Counted from the first letter of the stretch, positions 44,107 through 53,331 are shown. The stretch: DNA of 64,000 nt from an uncultured Sinobacteraceae bacterium (GCA_903822975.1 CAIJRD010000011.1:124001-188000), one strand, 5' to 3'. The notes: a model not told the origin generated them from the letters alone. Made by a program: numbers and translations.

Positions 44107-45981
44107 TCAAACGGCGCTGCCGGGCGCCACCGTCGTGTCGAGCGCATCGAATTCCGCAGGCGACGGCAGCGCTTTCGGCGGTTCGTGATCGCCATCGCTT
44201 TGCTGCATTTCGCGAAACAGCGCTTGTCGCTGATGCAGGGCTTCCACGGTTCCGACATCGACCACGCGACCTTCGGCCATCAGCACCACGCGATCGAACT
44301 GTGCGAGCACACTGAGACGATGCACCGCCGCGACTACGCACACCTGCGGCAAGCGCTCGCGTAGCCGTGCGAAGAAGCGCGCCTCGGTGGTCTGATCCAG
44401 CGCACTGGTCGGCTCGTCGAGCAGCAGCATTGAGCTGCCATCGGCGGCACCGACACCGGCGGCGAGCAGACCCCGCGTCAGCGCCAGGCGTTGCCGCTGT
44501 CCGCCGGAAAAGTTGAAGCCGCGCTCCGACAGCGGCGTGTCCAGCTGCTGCGGCAAGGCTGCCAGCACCGGCTCGAACACCGCGATGTAGGCCGCCGCGG
44601 CAATCGCGGCGTCGTCGCAGGGCGCGCCGAAACTCAGGTTCTCGCGGACGCTGGCTTCAAACACCTCGGCCTCCTGCGGAATGAGTGTGGCAATCGAGTC
44701 GAGACTGCGCAGTGCCTCGCGGGTCATGCCATCTACCGCGTAGCTGCCGGATTGCGGTTCGTAGAGGCCCGCCATCACGCGCAGCAGCGTGCTTTTGCCG
44801 GAGCCGCTCGGGCCGATCAGCGCGACGCGTTCGCCGCGCTTGAACTCGAGATCGATATTGCCGATGCCGCCGCCACGCTCGTAGGTGAACCCGAGATTGC
44901 GCAGTTCAATCGTGCGCCAGTGGCGCGCGATCGAGGTGGTCGGCTGTGGACGCGGCTGCGCCAGCCAGATCGGCTGCGCGGCGGCGACATCGGTCTTCAC
45001 CCGCGCGAAGCCCTGGAAATTCGCTGCCATCGAACCGATCACGCCAGCGGCCTGCTGGGCGTATTGATAGACCATGAACACGCTGCCGAGCAGCAGTCCG
45101 CCAGCGCCGACCGCAGCGTGATGCGCCTGCCAGGCGTAGGCCGCCACCAACAGCCAGGACAGCCCGACGCCCAACAGATCCACCGCACACCACTTGGCCT
45201 CGTTCAGCACGATGCTGCGGCCGAGTGGTGCGAAGATCAGCTGCAAGCGCTGCTGCACCAAGCGCCGCACCGCACCACCGGCGCGCAGGCTGATCACCGT
45301 CGAAATATTGCCGAGAAAATCCAAAAGTCCCGCCGCGTAGCGGCGCTCGGCGCCGGCCTCCTGCACCGACAGCCGCATCAGCACCACGTCGAAGCGGATG
45401 ATGACGATGCCCAGCACGATGAACCCCGCCAGCGCCACCGCGCCGGTCAGTCTCGAAATCAGCCATAAGGCGATCAAGGGCCCGAACAGGTTGATTGCGC
45501 TTTGCAGGTAGATGAACTGATTCTGCGTGAAGTCGTACAGCGCGCGCGTGGCCTGCTCGGTGCGATGCTGGATCTCGCCGGAATGGTGGCGATCGTGCCA
45601 GGCCAGCGGCAGGCTGACGAGCTTGGCGAACAGCGCATCCGCCGCGTTGGTCCGAACGCGAATACCGACATTGCGCTCGAGCACGCGGCCCGGTCCGTGC
45701 AGTGCCCAGGCCGTCAACTGGATACCGAACACGGCGGCAACCAGCGCACCGGCGTGCAGCAAGCTGGCGCTGCCGGCGAGCTGCAGCGAATTGATCGCTT
45801 CCCCAGCCAAGACCGGGATCAGCAACTTCACGCCGCTCGCCGCCGCCAGCAACAACATCGCTCCGATGTACTGAGCACGCGCGCCGCGGGCGAACCGCCA
45901 CAGGTCGCGATAGATCTCCAGCAGGCTGCTGGCCCGTGGCGGCAGTGCATCGCGGGTGGCGGGATCGGGCTGCGTACTCAC
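44107..45981 (-). CDS. ABC transporter, fused permease and ATPase
   Basis: About 624 residues from a GTG at 45981. A type-1 exporter membrane domain with about six helices (YIGAMLLLAAASGVKLLIPVLA, LVAAVFGIQLTAWAL, LFGPLIALWLI, VALAGFIVLGIVII, LLGVGLSWLLVAAYAW) is followed by a nucleotide-binding domain with GPSGSGKST, a Q-loop TLIPQEAEV, signature FSGGQRQR, Walker B MLLLDEPTSALD and the switch His in AAVHRLS. It should work as a dimer in the inner membrane; the substrate is unknown. The frame runs to a TTG at 46134 over the divergent dusA start, so the true start is uncertain. Confidence 0.88.
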   Translation of the reverse strand: MSTQPDPATRDALPPRASSLLEIYRDLWRFARGARAQYIGAMLLLAAASGVKLLIPVLAGEAINSLQLAGSASLLHAGALVAAVFGIQLTAWALHGPGRVLERNVGIRVRTNAADALFAKLVSLPLAWHDRHHSGEIQHRTEQATRALYDFTQNQFIYLQSAINLFGPLIALWLISRLTGAVALAGFIVLGIVIIRFDVVLMRLSVQEAGAERRYAAGLLDFLGNISTVISLRAGGAVRRLVQQRLQLIFAPLGRSIVLNEAKWCAVDLLGVGLSWLLVAAYAWQAHHAAVGAGGLLLGSVFMVYQYAQQAAGVIGSMAANFQGFARVKTDVAAAQPIWLAQPRPQPTTSIARHWRTIELRNLGFTYERGGGIGNIDLEFKRGERVALIGPSGSGKSTLLRVMAGLYEPQSGSYAVDGMTREALRSLDSIATLIPQEAEVFEASVRENLSFGAPCDDAAIAAAAYIAVFEPVLAALPQQLDTPLSERGFNFSGGQRQRLALTRGLLAAGVGAADGSSMLLLDEPTSALDQTTEARFFARLRERLPQVCVVAAVHRLSVLAQFDRVVLMAEGRVVDVGTVEALHQRQALFREMQQSDGDHEPPKALPSPAEFDALDTTVAPGSAV

Positions 45982-46133
45982 GGACTGTTTGCGGGCGGGT
46001 TGGACGTCGGGCGTCGGCACTTGCACCTTAACGTTGCTGGCAACCGCTTTGAAAGTCGTTGACGTACATCTGCGTCGGCGCGCCCGCCCACGACACCGGT
46101 GCGGTTGGACGCAAGCAGCGCGAAAGCCCGACA

Positions 46134-47162
46134 ATGGCGGCCTTGAACGAGCACGACGTGATCACGACCACCCCCAACGCCTGGCGCTTCTGCGTGGCGC
46201 CGATGATGGACTGGACAACGCCCGCGTGCCGGTATTTCCACCGGCAGGCGAGTCGTCACGCGCGCCTGTACACCGAGATGATCAATGCCGGCGCCATCGT
46301 CCATGGCGACGCCGAACGTCACCTGCGATTCGACGTGGCTGAACATCCGGTAGCGCTACAACTCGGCGGTGCCGAGCCGCAGTTGCTGGCCCAGGCGGCG
46401 CGCACCGGCGCGGAATTCGGCTATGACGAAATCAATCTGAATTGCGGCTGTCCGTCGGATCGCGTGCAGGAAGGCCGCTTCGGTGCATGCCTGATGCTGG
46501 AGCCGCAACGCGTCGCCGACTGCGTGCGCGCGATGCGCGAAACCTGTTCGGTGCCGGTCACGGTGAAATGTCGGATCGGCGTCGACGATTCCGAGGACTA
46601 CGCGTTTCTTCAGCGCTTCGTCGACGTCGTTGCCGCGGCCGGCGCCGAGACCTTCATTGTCCACGCACGCAAGGCCTGGCTCAGTGGGCTTTCGCCGAAA
46701 CAGAATCGCGAAGTGCCGCCGCTGTCGTATCCGACCGTGCACCGACTCAAGCGGGATTTCCCGCATCTGACCGTGGTTCTCAACGGCGGTCTGTCGACGC
46801 TCGATCAATGTGCGGCGGAGCTGCAAACCCTCGACGGCGTGATGCTGGGCCGCGCGGCGTACGACGATCCCTACCTGCTGACGGCGGTGGATAGCCAGTT
46901 GTTCGGCGACGATTCCGGCCCGCGCATCGGACGCGCTGAACTGCTGCGGCGCATGCAGGCGTACGTCGAACGCGAACTCGGCGATGGCGTGCCACTGGCA
47001 CGCATTACGCGTCATGTGCTCGGCCTGTATCGCGGCGAAGCAGGCGGTCGCGCGTTCCGGCGCGTGCTGTCCGAACAGGCGCCGCGCAAAGGTGCCGGCT
47101 GGTCGGTGGTGGAAGCGGCCATCGCCGCGACGCTACCGATTGCGCAGCAGGCAGCCGCCTGA
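46134..47162 (+). CDS. dusA: tRNA-dihydrouridine(20/20a) synthase DusA
   Basis: 342 residues. A flavin enzyme reducing U20/U20a in the tRNA D-loop. Seen: VAPMMDWTTPACRYFHRQ, LQLGGAEPQLLAQAA, INLNCGCPSDRVQEGRFGA with the catalytic Cys, VTVKCRIGVDD, and the DusA-specific AWLSGLSPKQNREVPPL, followed by VVLNGGLSTL and VMLGRAAYDDPYL. Start at the ATG at 46134, where similarity begins; the frame extends 25 codons further back. The stop shares one base with the start of the next gene. Confidence 0.95.
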   Translation: MAALNEHDVITTTPNAWRFCVAPMMDWTTPACRYFHRQASRHARLYTEMINAGAIVHGDAERHLRFDVAEHPVALQLGGAEPQLLAQAARTGAEFGYDEINLNCGCPSDRVQEGRFGACLMLEPQRVADCVRAMRETCSVPVTVKCRIGVDDSEDYAFLQRFVDVVAAAGAETFIVHARKAWLSGLSPKQNREVPPLSYPTVHRLKRDFPHLTVVLNGGLSTLDQCAAELQTLDGVMLGRAAYDDPYLLTAVDSQLFGDDSGPRIGRAELLRRMQAYVERELGDGVPLARITRHVLGLYRGEAGGRAFRRVLSEQAPRKGAGWSVVEAAIAATLPIAQQAAA

Positions 47163-47905
47163 TGCTACGTCTGCTGGTTTGCAGACTGCCGCAGGCGGCG
47201 AACTCGCGTCGTCAGGCGCAAGATCGGGCGCAAGAGCAGGCGCAAGTGTCTGCGAGCAACCGCGGTACGGCGACGACATCGGCGGGCCGTTCGCACGCCC
47301 ACCGACTGCTGCGCGCCTGCACCTTATTCGGCCTCGGAATCGCGGTTTCCGCCTGTAGCCTGCTCGCCCCGGCACCGGAGCCAACGCCGCGCGTGCTGCT
47401 GCAGACCTCGCTCGGCGATATCCGCGTGCAACTCGATCGCGCACATGCGCCGCACAGCGTCGACAATTTCGTCCGCTATGTGCGCGAAGGCCACTACGAC
47501 GGCACGCTGATGCATCGTGTCGTCGCCGGCTTCGTGATTCAGGGCGGCGGCTACGATCTGGCGCAGAACGAAAAACCGTCGCACGCGCCGATCGTGCTGG
47601 AAGCCGGTAATGGCGTGTCCAATCTTCGCGGCACGCTCGGCATGGCGCGCGATGAAGCGCCGAATTCGGCAACCTCCGAGTTCTACATCAATCTCGCCGA
47701 CAACCTGAAGCTCGATCCGCATCCGGAGATTCCCGGCCGCGAACACGGCTATGCGGTCTTCGGCCGTGTGATCGACGGCATGGATGTGGTCGACCGTATC
47801 GCGGCGGTACCCACGGGTCCCGTCGGCCCGTTCGAGCGCGATGCGCCGCTGAGCCCGGTGGTGATCCTGCACGCAAGCCTGCTGCCGCGCGCGGACGCGC
47901 AGTGA
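47162..47905 (+). CDS. Cyclophilin-type peptidyl-prolyl isomerase, probable lipoprotein
   Basis: 247 residues. The C-terminal 165 residues are a bacterial cyclophilin: VLLQTSLGDIRVQL, HSVDNFVRYVREGHYDGTLM, HRVVAGFVIQGGGYDL, GTLGMARDEAPNSATSEFYI and GYAVFGRVIDGMDVVDRI. Before it is a hydrophobic signal ending GIAVSAC, a plausible lipobox at about Cys65, so an envelope-anchored folding factor. The first 45 residues are unlike a signal peptide and may be wrongly included; a later GTG is possible. TGATG overlap with dusA and GTGA overlap with lpxH. Confidence 0.88.
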   Translation: MLRLLVCRLPQAANSRRQAQDRAQEQAQVSASNRGTATTSAGRSHAHRLLRACTLFGLGIAVSACSLLAPAPEPTPRVLLQTSLGDIRVQLDRAHAPHSVDNFVRYVREGHYDGTLMHRVVAGFVIQGGGYDLAQNEKPSHAPIVLEAGNGVSNLRGTLGMARDEAPNSATSEFYINLADNLKLDPHPEIPGREHGYAVFGRVIDGMDVVDRIAAVPTGPVGPFERDAPLSPVVILHASLLPRADAQ

Positions 47906-48630
47906 GCGCACCAACGCTGCTGCTGTCCGATCTGCATCTGCCGGCAGCGCCCTCGCCGCTGCGTGAAACGTTTCGCAGCTTCCTGCGCGGACCGGCGCGC
48001 GAGTCGAAGGCCGTCTACATCCTGGGCGATCTATTCGAGCATTGGATCGGCGACGATCTCGGCCTGGTCGACTACGCCGACGAAGCGCAGGAACTGCGCG
48101 CCTTGCACAACGGCGGCGTGGCGCTGTACTTCATGCGCGGCAATCGCGACTTTCTGGTCGGCAAGGCATTCAGCGCCGCCACCGGCGTCACGCTATTGCC
48201 GGACCCGGTGCAAATCCGCTTGGCCGGCGTGGCGACGCTGCTCTCGCACGGTGATCTGTATTGCACCGCCGACGTCGCCTATCAGCGCTGGCGTCGCTTC
48301 GCGCACAACCGCCGGGTGCAGCAGATCTTTCTGCGTCTGCCGGCGAAGTTGCGCCGCCGTATCGCCGGTGCCGCGCGCGGCCGCAGCGAATCCGACAAAC
48401 AGTCCAAACCGGTGTCGATCATGGATGTCGACCCCGGCGCCATCGATGCCGCGTTTCGGCGTTACGACGTCGACCGCATAATCCATGGCCATACCCACCG
48501 ACCGGACCTGCATCAATTGGAGGTCGACGCCCGCATCGTCGAGCGCCTGGTGTTGGCCGATTGGCACCCCGGGCGCTGCGAATACTTGCGCTGCGATGAG
48601 GATCGCATCGAACGCGTTTGCCTGCGATGA
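47902..48630 (+). CDS. lpxH: UDP-2,3-diacylglucosamine pyrophosphatase LpxH
   Basis: 242 residues. Fourth step of lipid A synthesis, making lipid X. Calcineurin-like metal motifs: LLLSDLHLP (Asp, His), YILGDLFEHWIGDD, FMRGNRDFLVG, LLSHGDLYCT and HGHTHRPDLH. GTG start overlapping the cyclophilin stop by four bases, so dusA, the cyclophilin gene and lpxH form one tight operon. Confidence 0.97.
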   Translation: MSAPTLLLSDLHLPAAPSPLRETFRSFLRGPARESKAVYILGDLFEHWIGDDLGLVDYADEAQELRALHNGGVALYFMRGNRDFLVGKAFSAATGVTLLPDPVQIRLAGVATLLSHGDLYCTADVAYQRWRRFAHNRRVQQIFLRLPAKLRRRIAGAARGRSESDKQSKPVSIMDVDPGAIDAAFRRYDVDRIIHGHTHRPDLHQLEVDARIVERLVLADWHPGRCEYLRCDEDRIERVCLR

Positions 48631-48875
48631 CAGGCCTCGGTTCAGACGCCTTTACTGATCCGCAGCGTCCTGCGCCCGGCTCGACTTGGCGTGCTGCGGA
48701 AACATCGGTTACTGGACCTTCAAAGCAAAACCGGACGCCGTGACTGCGCATCGCGTTCAATTCTTGCAACGCAATTCGCCAGCGCCTCCGAGACTTGGGT
48801 AATCACGCATTCCATCAATTGCTAGCGCGCGCTGCGGCGGGTAAGCTGCCGCCTCCCTTATCTGGAGCTTGAGAC

Positions 48876-49193
48876 ATGAGTGCAATCGATTTTCTGAAGA
48901 AGCTGCCCGCCGCATTCAACGCCGACGATGCCGCCGGCACCAGTTGCGTTATCCAGTTCAACACCTCGAAGCCGGCATACACGACCATCAAGGATGGCAA
49001 GTGCGAAGTCGCCGAAGGCACCGCCAGCAGCCCGGACGTCAGCATCACGATGGAAGACGACGATCTCGTCGCGCTGCTGAAAGGCGAGCTCAACGGCATG
49101 ACCGCGTTCATGACCGGCAAGCTGCAGATCGACGGCGACCTGATGCTCGCGCAGCGCATGTCGGGCTTCTTCGATGCCTCGAAGCTCGCCTAA
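48876..49193 (+). CDS. SCP-2 sterol-carrier-fold protein
   Basis: 105 residues, a single SCP-2 domain: IDFLKKLPAAFNADDAAG, CVIQFNTSKPAYTTIKDGKC, SPDVSITMEDDDLVALLKGEL, GMTAFMTGKLQIDGDLMLAQRM. These bind hydrophobic ligands such as acyl chains. A related small domain (UbiJ) supports ubiquinone synthesis in gammaproteobacteria, but this one is nearer to free-standing SCP-2. ATG preceded by GGAG. Stands alone. Confidence 0.93.
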   Translation: MSAIDFLKKLPAAFNADDAAGTSCVIQFNTSKPAYTTIKDGKCEVAEGTASSPDVSITMEDDDLVALLKGELNGMTAFMTGKLQIDGDLMLAQRMSGFFDASKLA

Positions 49194-49222
49194 AAACGAG
49201 ACCGCCACTTTGGCGGCGACGC

Positions 49223-49981
49223 TTGGCTAAACGGACCTCAGATCCGCATGCAGTTTCGACCCCGGACGGCGACGCCCGGGGTTTTTCATTTGCACTCGAG
49301 TTCGATACCTCGGTTACTCCAGTACGCCTGAGTCTGCGGGCGCTGCATCGTGTCGGCTTTGGCAGCATCAGCATCGACTGGGCGCAGCCCGAACTGCAGC
49401 GGCGCATCGCCGCCGGCAAACGCCAGCCGTTGGCGCGCGCGGTCGGTCTGCACAAACCGCAAACACGACCCCTTCGGATTCTCGACGCGACCGCCGGTCT
49501 CGGCCGCGACGGCTACACGCTCGCCGCGCTCGGCGCCGAGGTCACCCTGGCCGAGCGCAATGCAACGGTGGTCGAACTGCTGCGCGATGCGCATCGTCGC
49601 GCCCTCGCTGATCCCGCGCAGTGCAGCGTCGCAGCGCGCATCGACATCCTCGCCGTCGATGCCGCAGAAGTCTTGGACGGCGCGCGCGCCTGGGACGTGA
49701 TCTATCTCGATCCGATGTATCCGGACGATGGCAAGCGCGCGTTGCCGTCGAAAGAAATGCAGATCCTGCGCGACCTCAACGGCGGCGACGACGATGCCGA
49801 TGCACTGCTGGCTCCGGCTCTGAACGCAGCGCTCGGCCGCGTGGTGGTCAAGCGCCCCGCGAAAGCGCCGCACCTCGCCGATCGTGCGCCGTCGATGAGC
49901 CTGAACTCGACGCAACTGCGTTTCGATGTCTACATCCACGCAAACGCGCCATCGCAGCGCGACGTCGAAATCCGTAAATAG
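49223..49981 (+). CDS. rsmJ: 16S rRNA (guanine-1516-N2)-methyltransferase RsmJ, start unclear
   Basis: About 252 residues if begun at TTG 49223. RsmJ methylates G1516 of 16S rRNA. Seen: ARAVGLHKPQTRPLRILDAT, AGLGRDGYTLAALGAEVTLA, ERNATVVELL, VIYLDPMYPDDGKRAL, KEMQILRDLNGGDDDADALL and VVVKRPAKAPHL, matching E. coli RsmJ closely in order. There is no in-frame ATG or GTG before the conserved region; TTG at 49223 is the best candidate and has no good ribosome site. A terminator-like hairpin (49259-49286) falls within the first codons. Either an unusual start or a disrupted 5' end. Confidence 0.82.
   Translation: MAKRTSDPHAVSTPDGDARGFSFALEFDTSVTPVRLSLRALHRVGFGSISIDWAQPELQRRIAAGKRQPLARAVGLHKPQTRPLRILDATAGLGRDGYTLAALGAEVTLAERNATVVELLRDAHRRALADPAQCSVAARIDILAVDAAEVLDGARAWDVIYLDPMYPDDGKRALPSKEMQILRDLNGGDDDADALLAPALNAALGRVVVKRPAKAPHLADRAPSMSLNSTQLRFDVYIHANAPSQRDVEIRK
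49259..49286 (+). terminator. Terminator-like hairpin inside the 5' end of rsmJ
   Basis: ACCCCGG (49259-49265) pairs with CCGGGGT (49276-49282) over a ten-base loop and is followed by five T (49282-49286). It lies 66 bases after the SCP-2 stop codon, well placed to end that transcript, yet it is in frame with the apparent rsmJ N-terminus. Confidence 0.6.
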
Positions 49982-50247
49982 TCGCATCGCCGCGCTGTAC
50001 CGCAATTGGAAATGGGCGGACGCGCAATGCCGTCAATCTGGACGCACTTACCCGCGCCCCGATTGGGCACCGCAATTCTTCGACGATTCCCCGCCGTGAG
50101 CAAGACACTCACCGATGCCATCGCAGTGCAGGATGCCGGTGCTGCGGGCACTGCGATCGATTCGCTCGCATAGCTCCGCGGCCGCAAATGGCGCCGCGAT
50201 CTACACTATGCGGCAGATTCGCCACTACGCGGGACGATCCACTGCGC

Positions 50248-50760
50248 ATGACCGAAGAACGCCGCCTGACCCTGTGTCGACACGCCAAGTCCGATTGGAA
50301 CGATCGCAGGCTCAGCGACTTCGAACGTCCGCTCAATGCACGCGGGCTGCGCGACGCGCCGACGATGGCGCGCCGCTTCCTGGCCGGACTCGATCGCGAG
50401 CCTACGATGCGCTTGCAGCTGGTATCGAGCCCCGCGCTGCGCGCGCTGACGACCGCACAGATTTTCGCCGAGACGCTCGGCATCGCGAACCGCGAAATCA
50501 AGCTGGAACCTCGTATCTACGAGGCCATGCCCGGCACCTTGCTGGAAATCGTGCGCGGCTTCGATCCGACCCAACATCACGTGCTGATGTTCGGCCACAA
50601 CCCCGGCTTCTCGGATTTTGCGCGGCTGCTGGCCGACTGCCCGTTCAGCGAGTTGCCCACCTGTGCTGCCGCGCATCTGCGCTTCAACGGCAGCTGGCGC
50701 GACCTCAACCCCGGCGATGCGGAACTGCTGCGCTACAACTTCCCCAAGCAACCGGACTAA
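50248..50760 (+). CDS. SixA-type histidine phosphatase
   Basis: 170 residues, histidine phosphatase superfamily. Phospho-accepting RHA motif in LTLCRHAKSDWNDR, SSPALRALTTAQIFA, and the second His in HHVLMFGHNPGFSDFARLL. E. coli SixA dephosphorylates histidine phosphotransfer domains; for this clade the target may differ. Start at the ATG at 50248; codons upstream to 50188 look non-coding. Confidence 0.9.
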   Translation: MTEERRLTLCRHAKSDWNDRRLSDFERPLNARGLRDAPTMARRFLAGLDREPTMRLQLVSSPALRALTTAQIFAETLGIANREIKLEPRIYEAMPGTLLEIVRGFDPTQHHVLMFGHNPGFSDFARLLADCPFSELPTCAAAHLRFNGSWRDLNPGDAELLRYNFPKQPD

Positions 50761-51069
50761 ATCGAAGTGTGTGCGTTCGGTTTGGCCTCAGGCGCGCGCT
50801 GGTTTTGCTTGGCAGTCATCCGACCCTTGCGCGCGAAAAAGACCTCGAACCGAACGCGTGGGAACGCATAGCGAGACACGCAGCATGGGAGACAACGCGA
50901 GGACCACTGTGTCGCCTCATTGATTTCGCGACGCGCGTCAGTGCGACTGATCGATCGACACAGGCATTACCGGAGAGATACTCAATTCACGCTTCACGCT
51001 TCACGCTTCGCGTTCGACGTTGGCATGCATGCCGGCGTGGAGCAAGCTTCGCGCAAGCTTGAACGAGCG
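50761..51069. other. Convergent intergenic region with a short heptamer repeat
   Basis: 309 bases between converging genes; apart from the TTCACGC repeat at 50986 nothing is seen. Confidence 0.55.
50986..51013. repeat. 7-bp tandem repeat, three copies of TTCACGC plus a variant
   Basis: Units at 50986-50992, 50993-50999 and 51000-51006 are identical; 51007-51013 is TTCGCGT. It ends about 57 bases from the stop of the minus-strand lipoprotein gene. Confidence 0.75.
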
Positions 51070-51621
51070 CTACTGCTGCGCCGTATCTGGCGGCGCGACC
51101 TCGGTGCGATCCTGCACGATTTTCCAATTGTCCTTGATGTGGCGCAGGCTCAACACGAAATTTCCGTGCGGACGATCCGCCGCCGCGCGCTCGAGCGCCC
51201 AGCTTCCGGTGACTTCGGCATGCTGCTCGTCAATCAGATGGACCGATAAATCGGCGAACGTCAGCCGCCCCATCGCGCGGCGATCGGGATACCGTGCGAC
51301 ATAGCGGTCATGGGTGGCCTGCCAGCCCAACATTGTCGTGCTACCGGAGTCGAAGCGCAGCGCGTCGTCGTGCCAGTAGCCTTGCATGAAGTCTTCGAGG
51401 TCGCCGCGATTCCAGGCGAGTTGCTGTGCATCGAGCAAGGCTCGGATCTGCGCCTCCGGTGGCGCCGGCGCTTGGCCAGGCTGCAGCGCACACGCATTCA
51501 AAACGAGCAGCAGCGGTGCCAGCCAGCCGAACAGTCGATGGCGCCGCCACGGAACCAGCAAAGTATTGCGATGCTGACGCGAGTACCGCATCAATGAAGA
51601 AAACGACCTCTGTGCATTCAT
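51070..51621 (-). CDS. NTF2-like (DUF4440/SnoaL) lipoprotein
   Basis: 183 residues. A basic N-terminus, then a hydrophobic run with lipobox LLVLNAC (Cys about 44), then an NTF2-like cone: AQIRALLDAQQLAWNRGDLE, FMQGYWHDDALRFDSG, ATHDRYVARYP, VTGSWALERA, FVLSLRHIKDNWKIVQD. Such domains bind small hydrophobic ligands or serve as enzymes; no specific role shown. The true start may be an inner codon nearer the hydrophobic run. Follows the quinone oxidoreductase gene by 18 bases on the same strand. Confidence 0.82.
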   Translation of the reverse strand: MNAQRSFSSLMRYSRQHRNTLLVPWRRHRLFGWLAPLLLVLNACALQPGQAPAPPEAQIRALLDAQQLAWNRGDLEDFMQGYWHDDALRFDSGSTTMLGWQATHDRYVARYPDRRAMGRLTFADLSVHLIDEQHAEVTGSWALERAAADRPHGNFVLSLRHIKDNWKIVQDRTEVAPPDTAQQ

Positions 51622-51639
51622 CGTTCGCCCCTGCGATAC

Positions 51640-52638
51640 CTAGTGGTCCTGCTTGACCTTCAACACGATCTTGCCCATATGTTGTGAGCTTTCCATCAGC
51701 CGGTGCGCGTCCGCCGCTGCCGCCAGCGGAAACTCCGCATGGACGACGCTCTTGATGCGACCATCCGCGAGCGCCGGCCAGATCGTCGCTTCGAGTTCCC
51801 GCGCGATCACCGCTTTCTCATCGTGGCTGCGCCGTCGCATGGTACTGCCGGTAATCAGCAAGCGCTTCATCAGCACCTGCGCAAGCTCGAGCGTCGCCTT
51901 GCTGCCGCCGAGCGTGGCGATCTGCACCAGACGACCATCGAACGCGAGCAGACCGATGTTCTTCGACAGGTAATCGCCGCCAACCATGTCGAGGATGACG
52001 TCGACCGTTTCGACGTCTCGACGCACCGCGGCAGCAAAATCGCCGTCGCGATAGTTGATCGCGAAGTCGGCGCCAAGCTCGCGGCAGAACGCCTGCTTCG
52101 CCGCGTTGCCCACGGTTGTCACCACGCGCGCACCGAGCAGCTTGCCGAGTTGGATCGCGGCGACACCGATGCCGCTGCTTCCGCCATGGACCAGCAAGGT
52201 TTCGCCGCGCGCGAGGCGTCCCTGCTGCGCCACCGTCGCCCACACCGTAAACCAATTCTCCGGCAGCGCTGCAGCGTCGCGCAGCGACCAGCCTTCAGGG
52301 ATTGGCAGGCAATGCGCCGCGGGCGCAACGGCGAATTCGGCGTAGCCGCCGCCGGCCGTCAACGCGCAGACCGCATCGCCGGGCTGCCAACGCGCGACAT
52401 CCGAACCGATCGCGACGACGGTGCCGGCGACTTCCAGACCGAGCACCGGCGAGGCGTCGGTCGGGGGCGGATACAGACCCGCGCGTTGCGCGACATCCGG
52501 ACGATTGACGCCCGCGTACGCCACCTCGATCAGTACTTCGTTGGCGCGCGGCTGCGGTCGTGGCATCGAGGCCATCTGCAAGACCTCGGCGGCCCCGCCC
52601 TTGCCGTGATCGATGAAGCGCATTTCACTGGATGACAT
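51640..52638 (-). CDS. Zinc-independent quinone oxidoreductase (PIG3/TP53I3-like)
   Basis: 332 residues, medium-chain dehydrogenase/reductase family. Seen: VAYAGVNRPDVAQRAGLYPPP, GLEVAGTVVAIG, CALTAGGGYAEFA, NWFTVWATV, NADPH loop VHGGSSGIGVAAIQLGKLLGA (read across the fold), INYRDGDF, VDVILDMVGGDYL, and HMGKIVLKV. It lacks the structural zinc cysteines, as expected for quinone reductases. Start at the ATG at 52638, five to six bases after GGGAG. Confidence 0.93.
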   Translation of the reverse strand: MSSSEMRFIDHGKGGAAEVLQMASMPRPQPRANEVLIEVAYAGVNRPDVAQRAGLYPPPTDASPVLGLEVAGTVVAIGSDVARWQPGDAVCALTAGGGYAEFAVAPAAHCLPIPEGWSLRDAAALPENWFTVWATVAQQGRLARGETLLVHGGSSGIGVAAIQLGKLLGARVVTTVGNAAKQAFCRELGADFAINYRDGDFAAAVRRDVETVDVILDMVGGDYLSKNIGLLAFDGRLVQIATLGGSKATLELAQVLMKRLLITGSTMRRRSHDEKAVIARELEATIWPALADGRIKSVVHAEFPLAAAADAHRLMESSQHMGKIVLKVKQDH

Positions 52639-52730
52639 CACTGCTCCCGCTGAACATCTGGCAGCTGAACTTCTGACACTGGGCGCTGCGCGGCTTGACC
52701 TTCTGGCCGCGAGCGAGCACATCGCGCGGA

Positions 52731-53255
52731 TCAGACCGCCAGCGGCTGCAGTTGTTCGCGAAAGCGCCGCGCATTTTCAACATAACCGCGCGCGGAGGCT
52801 TCAATGATCTGGATTTCCTGCGGCTTGAGTTCGCGCTTGACCACCGCAGGACTGCCGAGCAGCAGCACGCCGTCGGGGTATTGCTTGCCCTCGGGCACCA
52901 CGCTGCCGGCACCGACCAGCGAATTGCGTCCGATCACCGCGCCATTGAGGATCACGCTCTGAATTCCGATCAGCGTGTTGTCGCCAATGGTGCATCCATG
53001 CAGCATCACCTGGTGACCGATCGTACAGCTTGCGCCGATGCGCAGCTGAATGCCGGCGTCGGTATGCAGCACCGAACCATCCTGCACGTTGCTGCCCTCG
53101 CCGACGAAGATTTCGTCGGTATCGCCGCGCAATACGGTGTTGAACCAGACGCTGCTGCGCGCAGCCAGATGCACCGTGCCGATCAGCGTTGCGTTAGGTG
53201 CAACCCAGGCGTCGTCTGCCAGTTGCGGACGGCGTTTGCCAAGCGTGTAGATCAT
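52731..53255 (-). CDS. Gamma-carbonic-anhydrase-like protein (YrdA family)
   Basis: 174 residues, left-handed beta helix: VAPNATLIGTVHLAARSSVW, FNTVLRGDTDEIFVGEGSNV, QDGSVLHTD, IGHQVMLHGCTIGDNTLIG, GAVIGRNSLVGAGSVVPEG and GSPAVVKREL. The His residues of VLHTD, IGHQVMLH supply the metal site; carbonic anhydrase activity is often not detectable in this branch. Start at the ATG at 53255, eight bases after AGGAG. Confidence 0.94.
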   Translation of the reverse strand: MIYTLGKRRPQLADDAWVAPNATLIGTVHLAARSSVWFNTVLRGDTDEIFVGEGSNVQDGSVLHTDAGIQLRIGASCTIGHQVMLHGCTIGDNTLIGIQSVILNGAVIGRNSLVGAGSVVPEGKQYPDGVLLLGSPAVVKRELKPQEIQIIEASARGYVENARRFREQLQPLAV

Positions 53256-53331
53256 CGGTGCCTCTCCTGAACGGCGCTGCGGAACAGCGTTCACTGAACC
53301 ACGACGGCGCAATGACCGCCTGACTTTTCAT

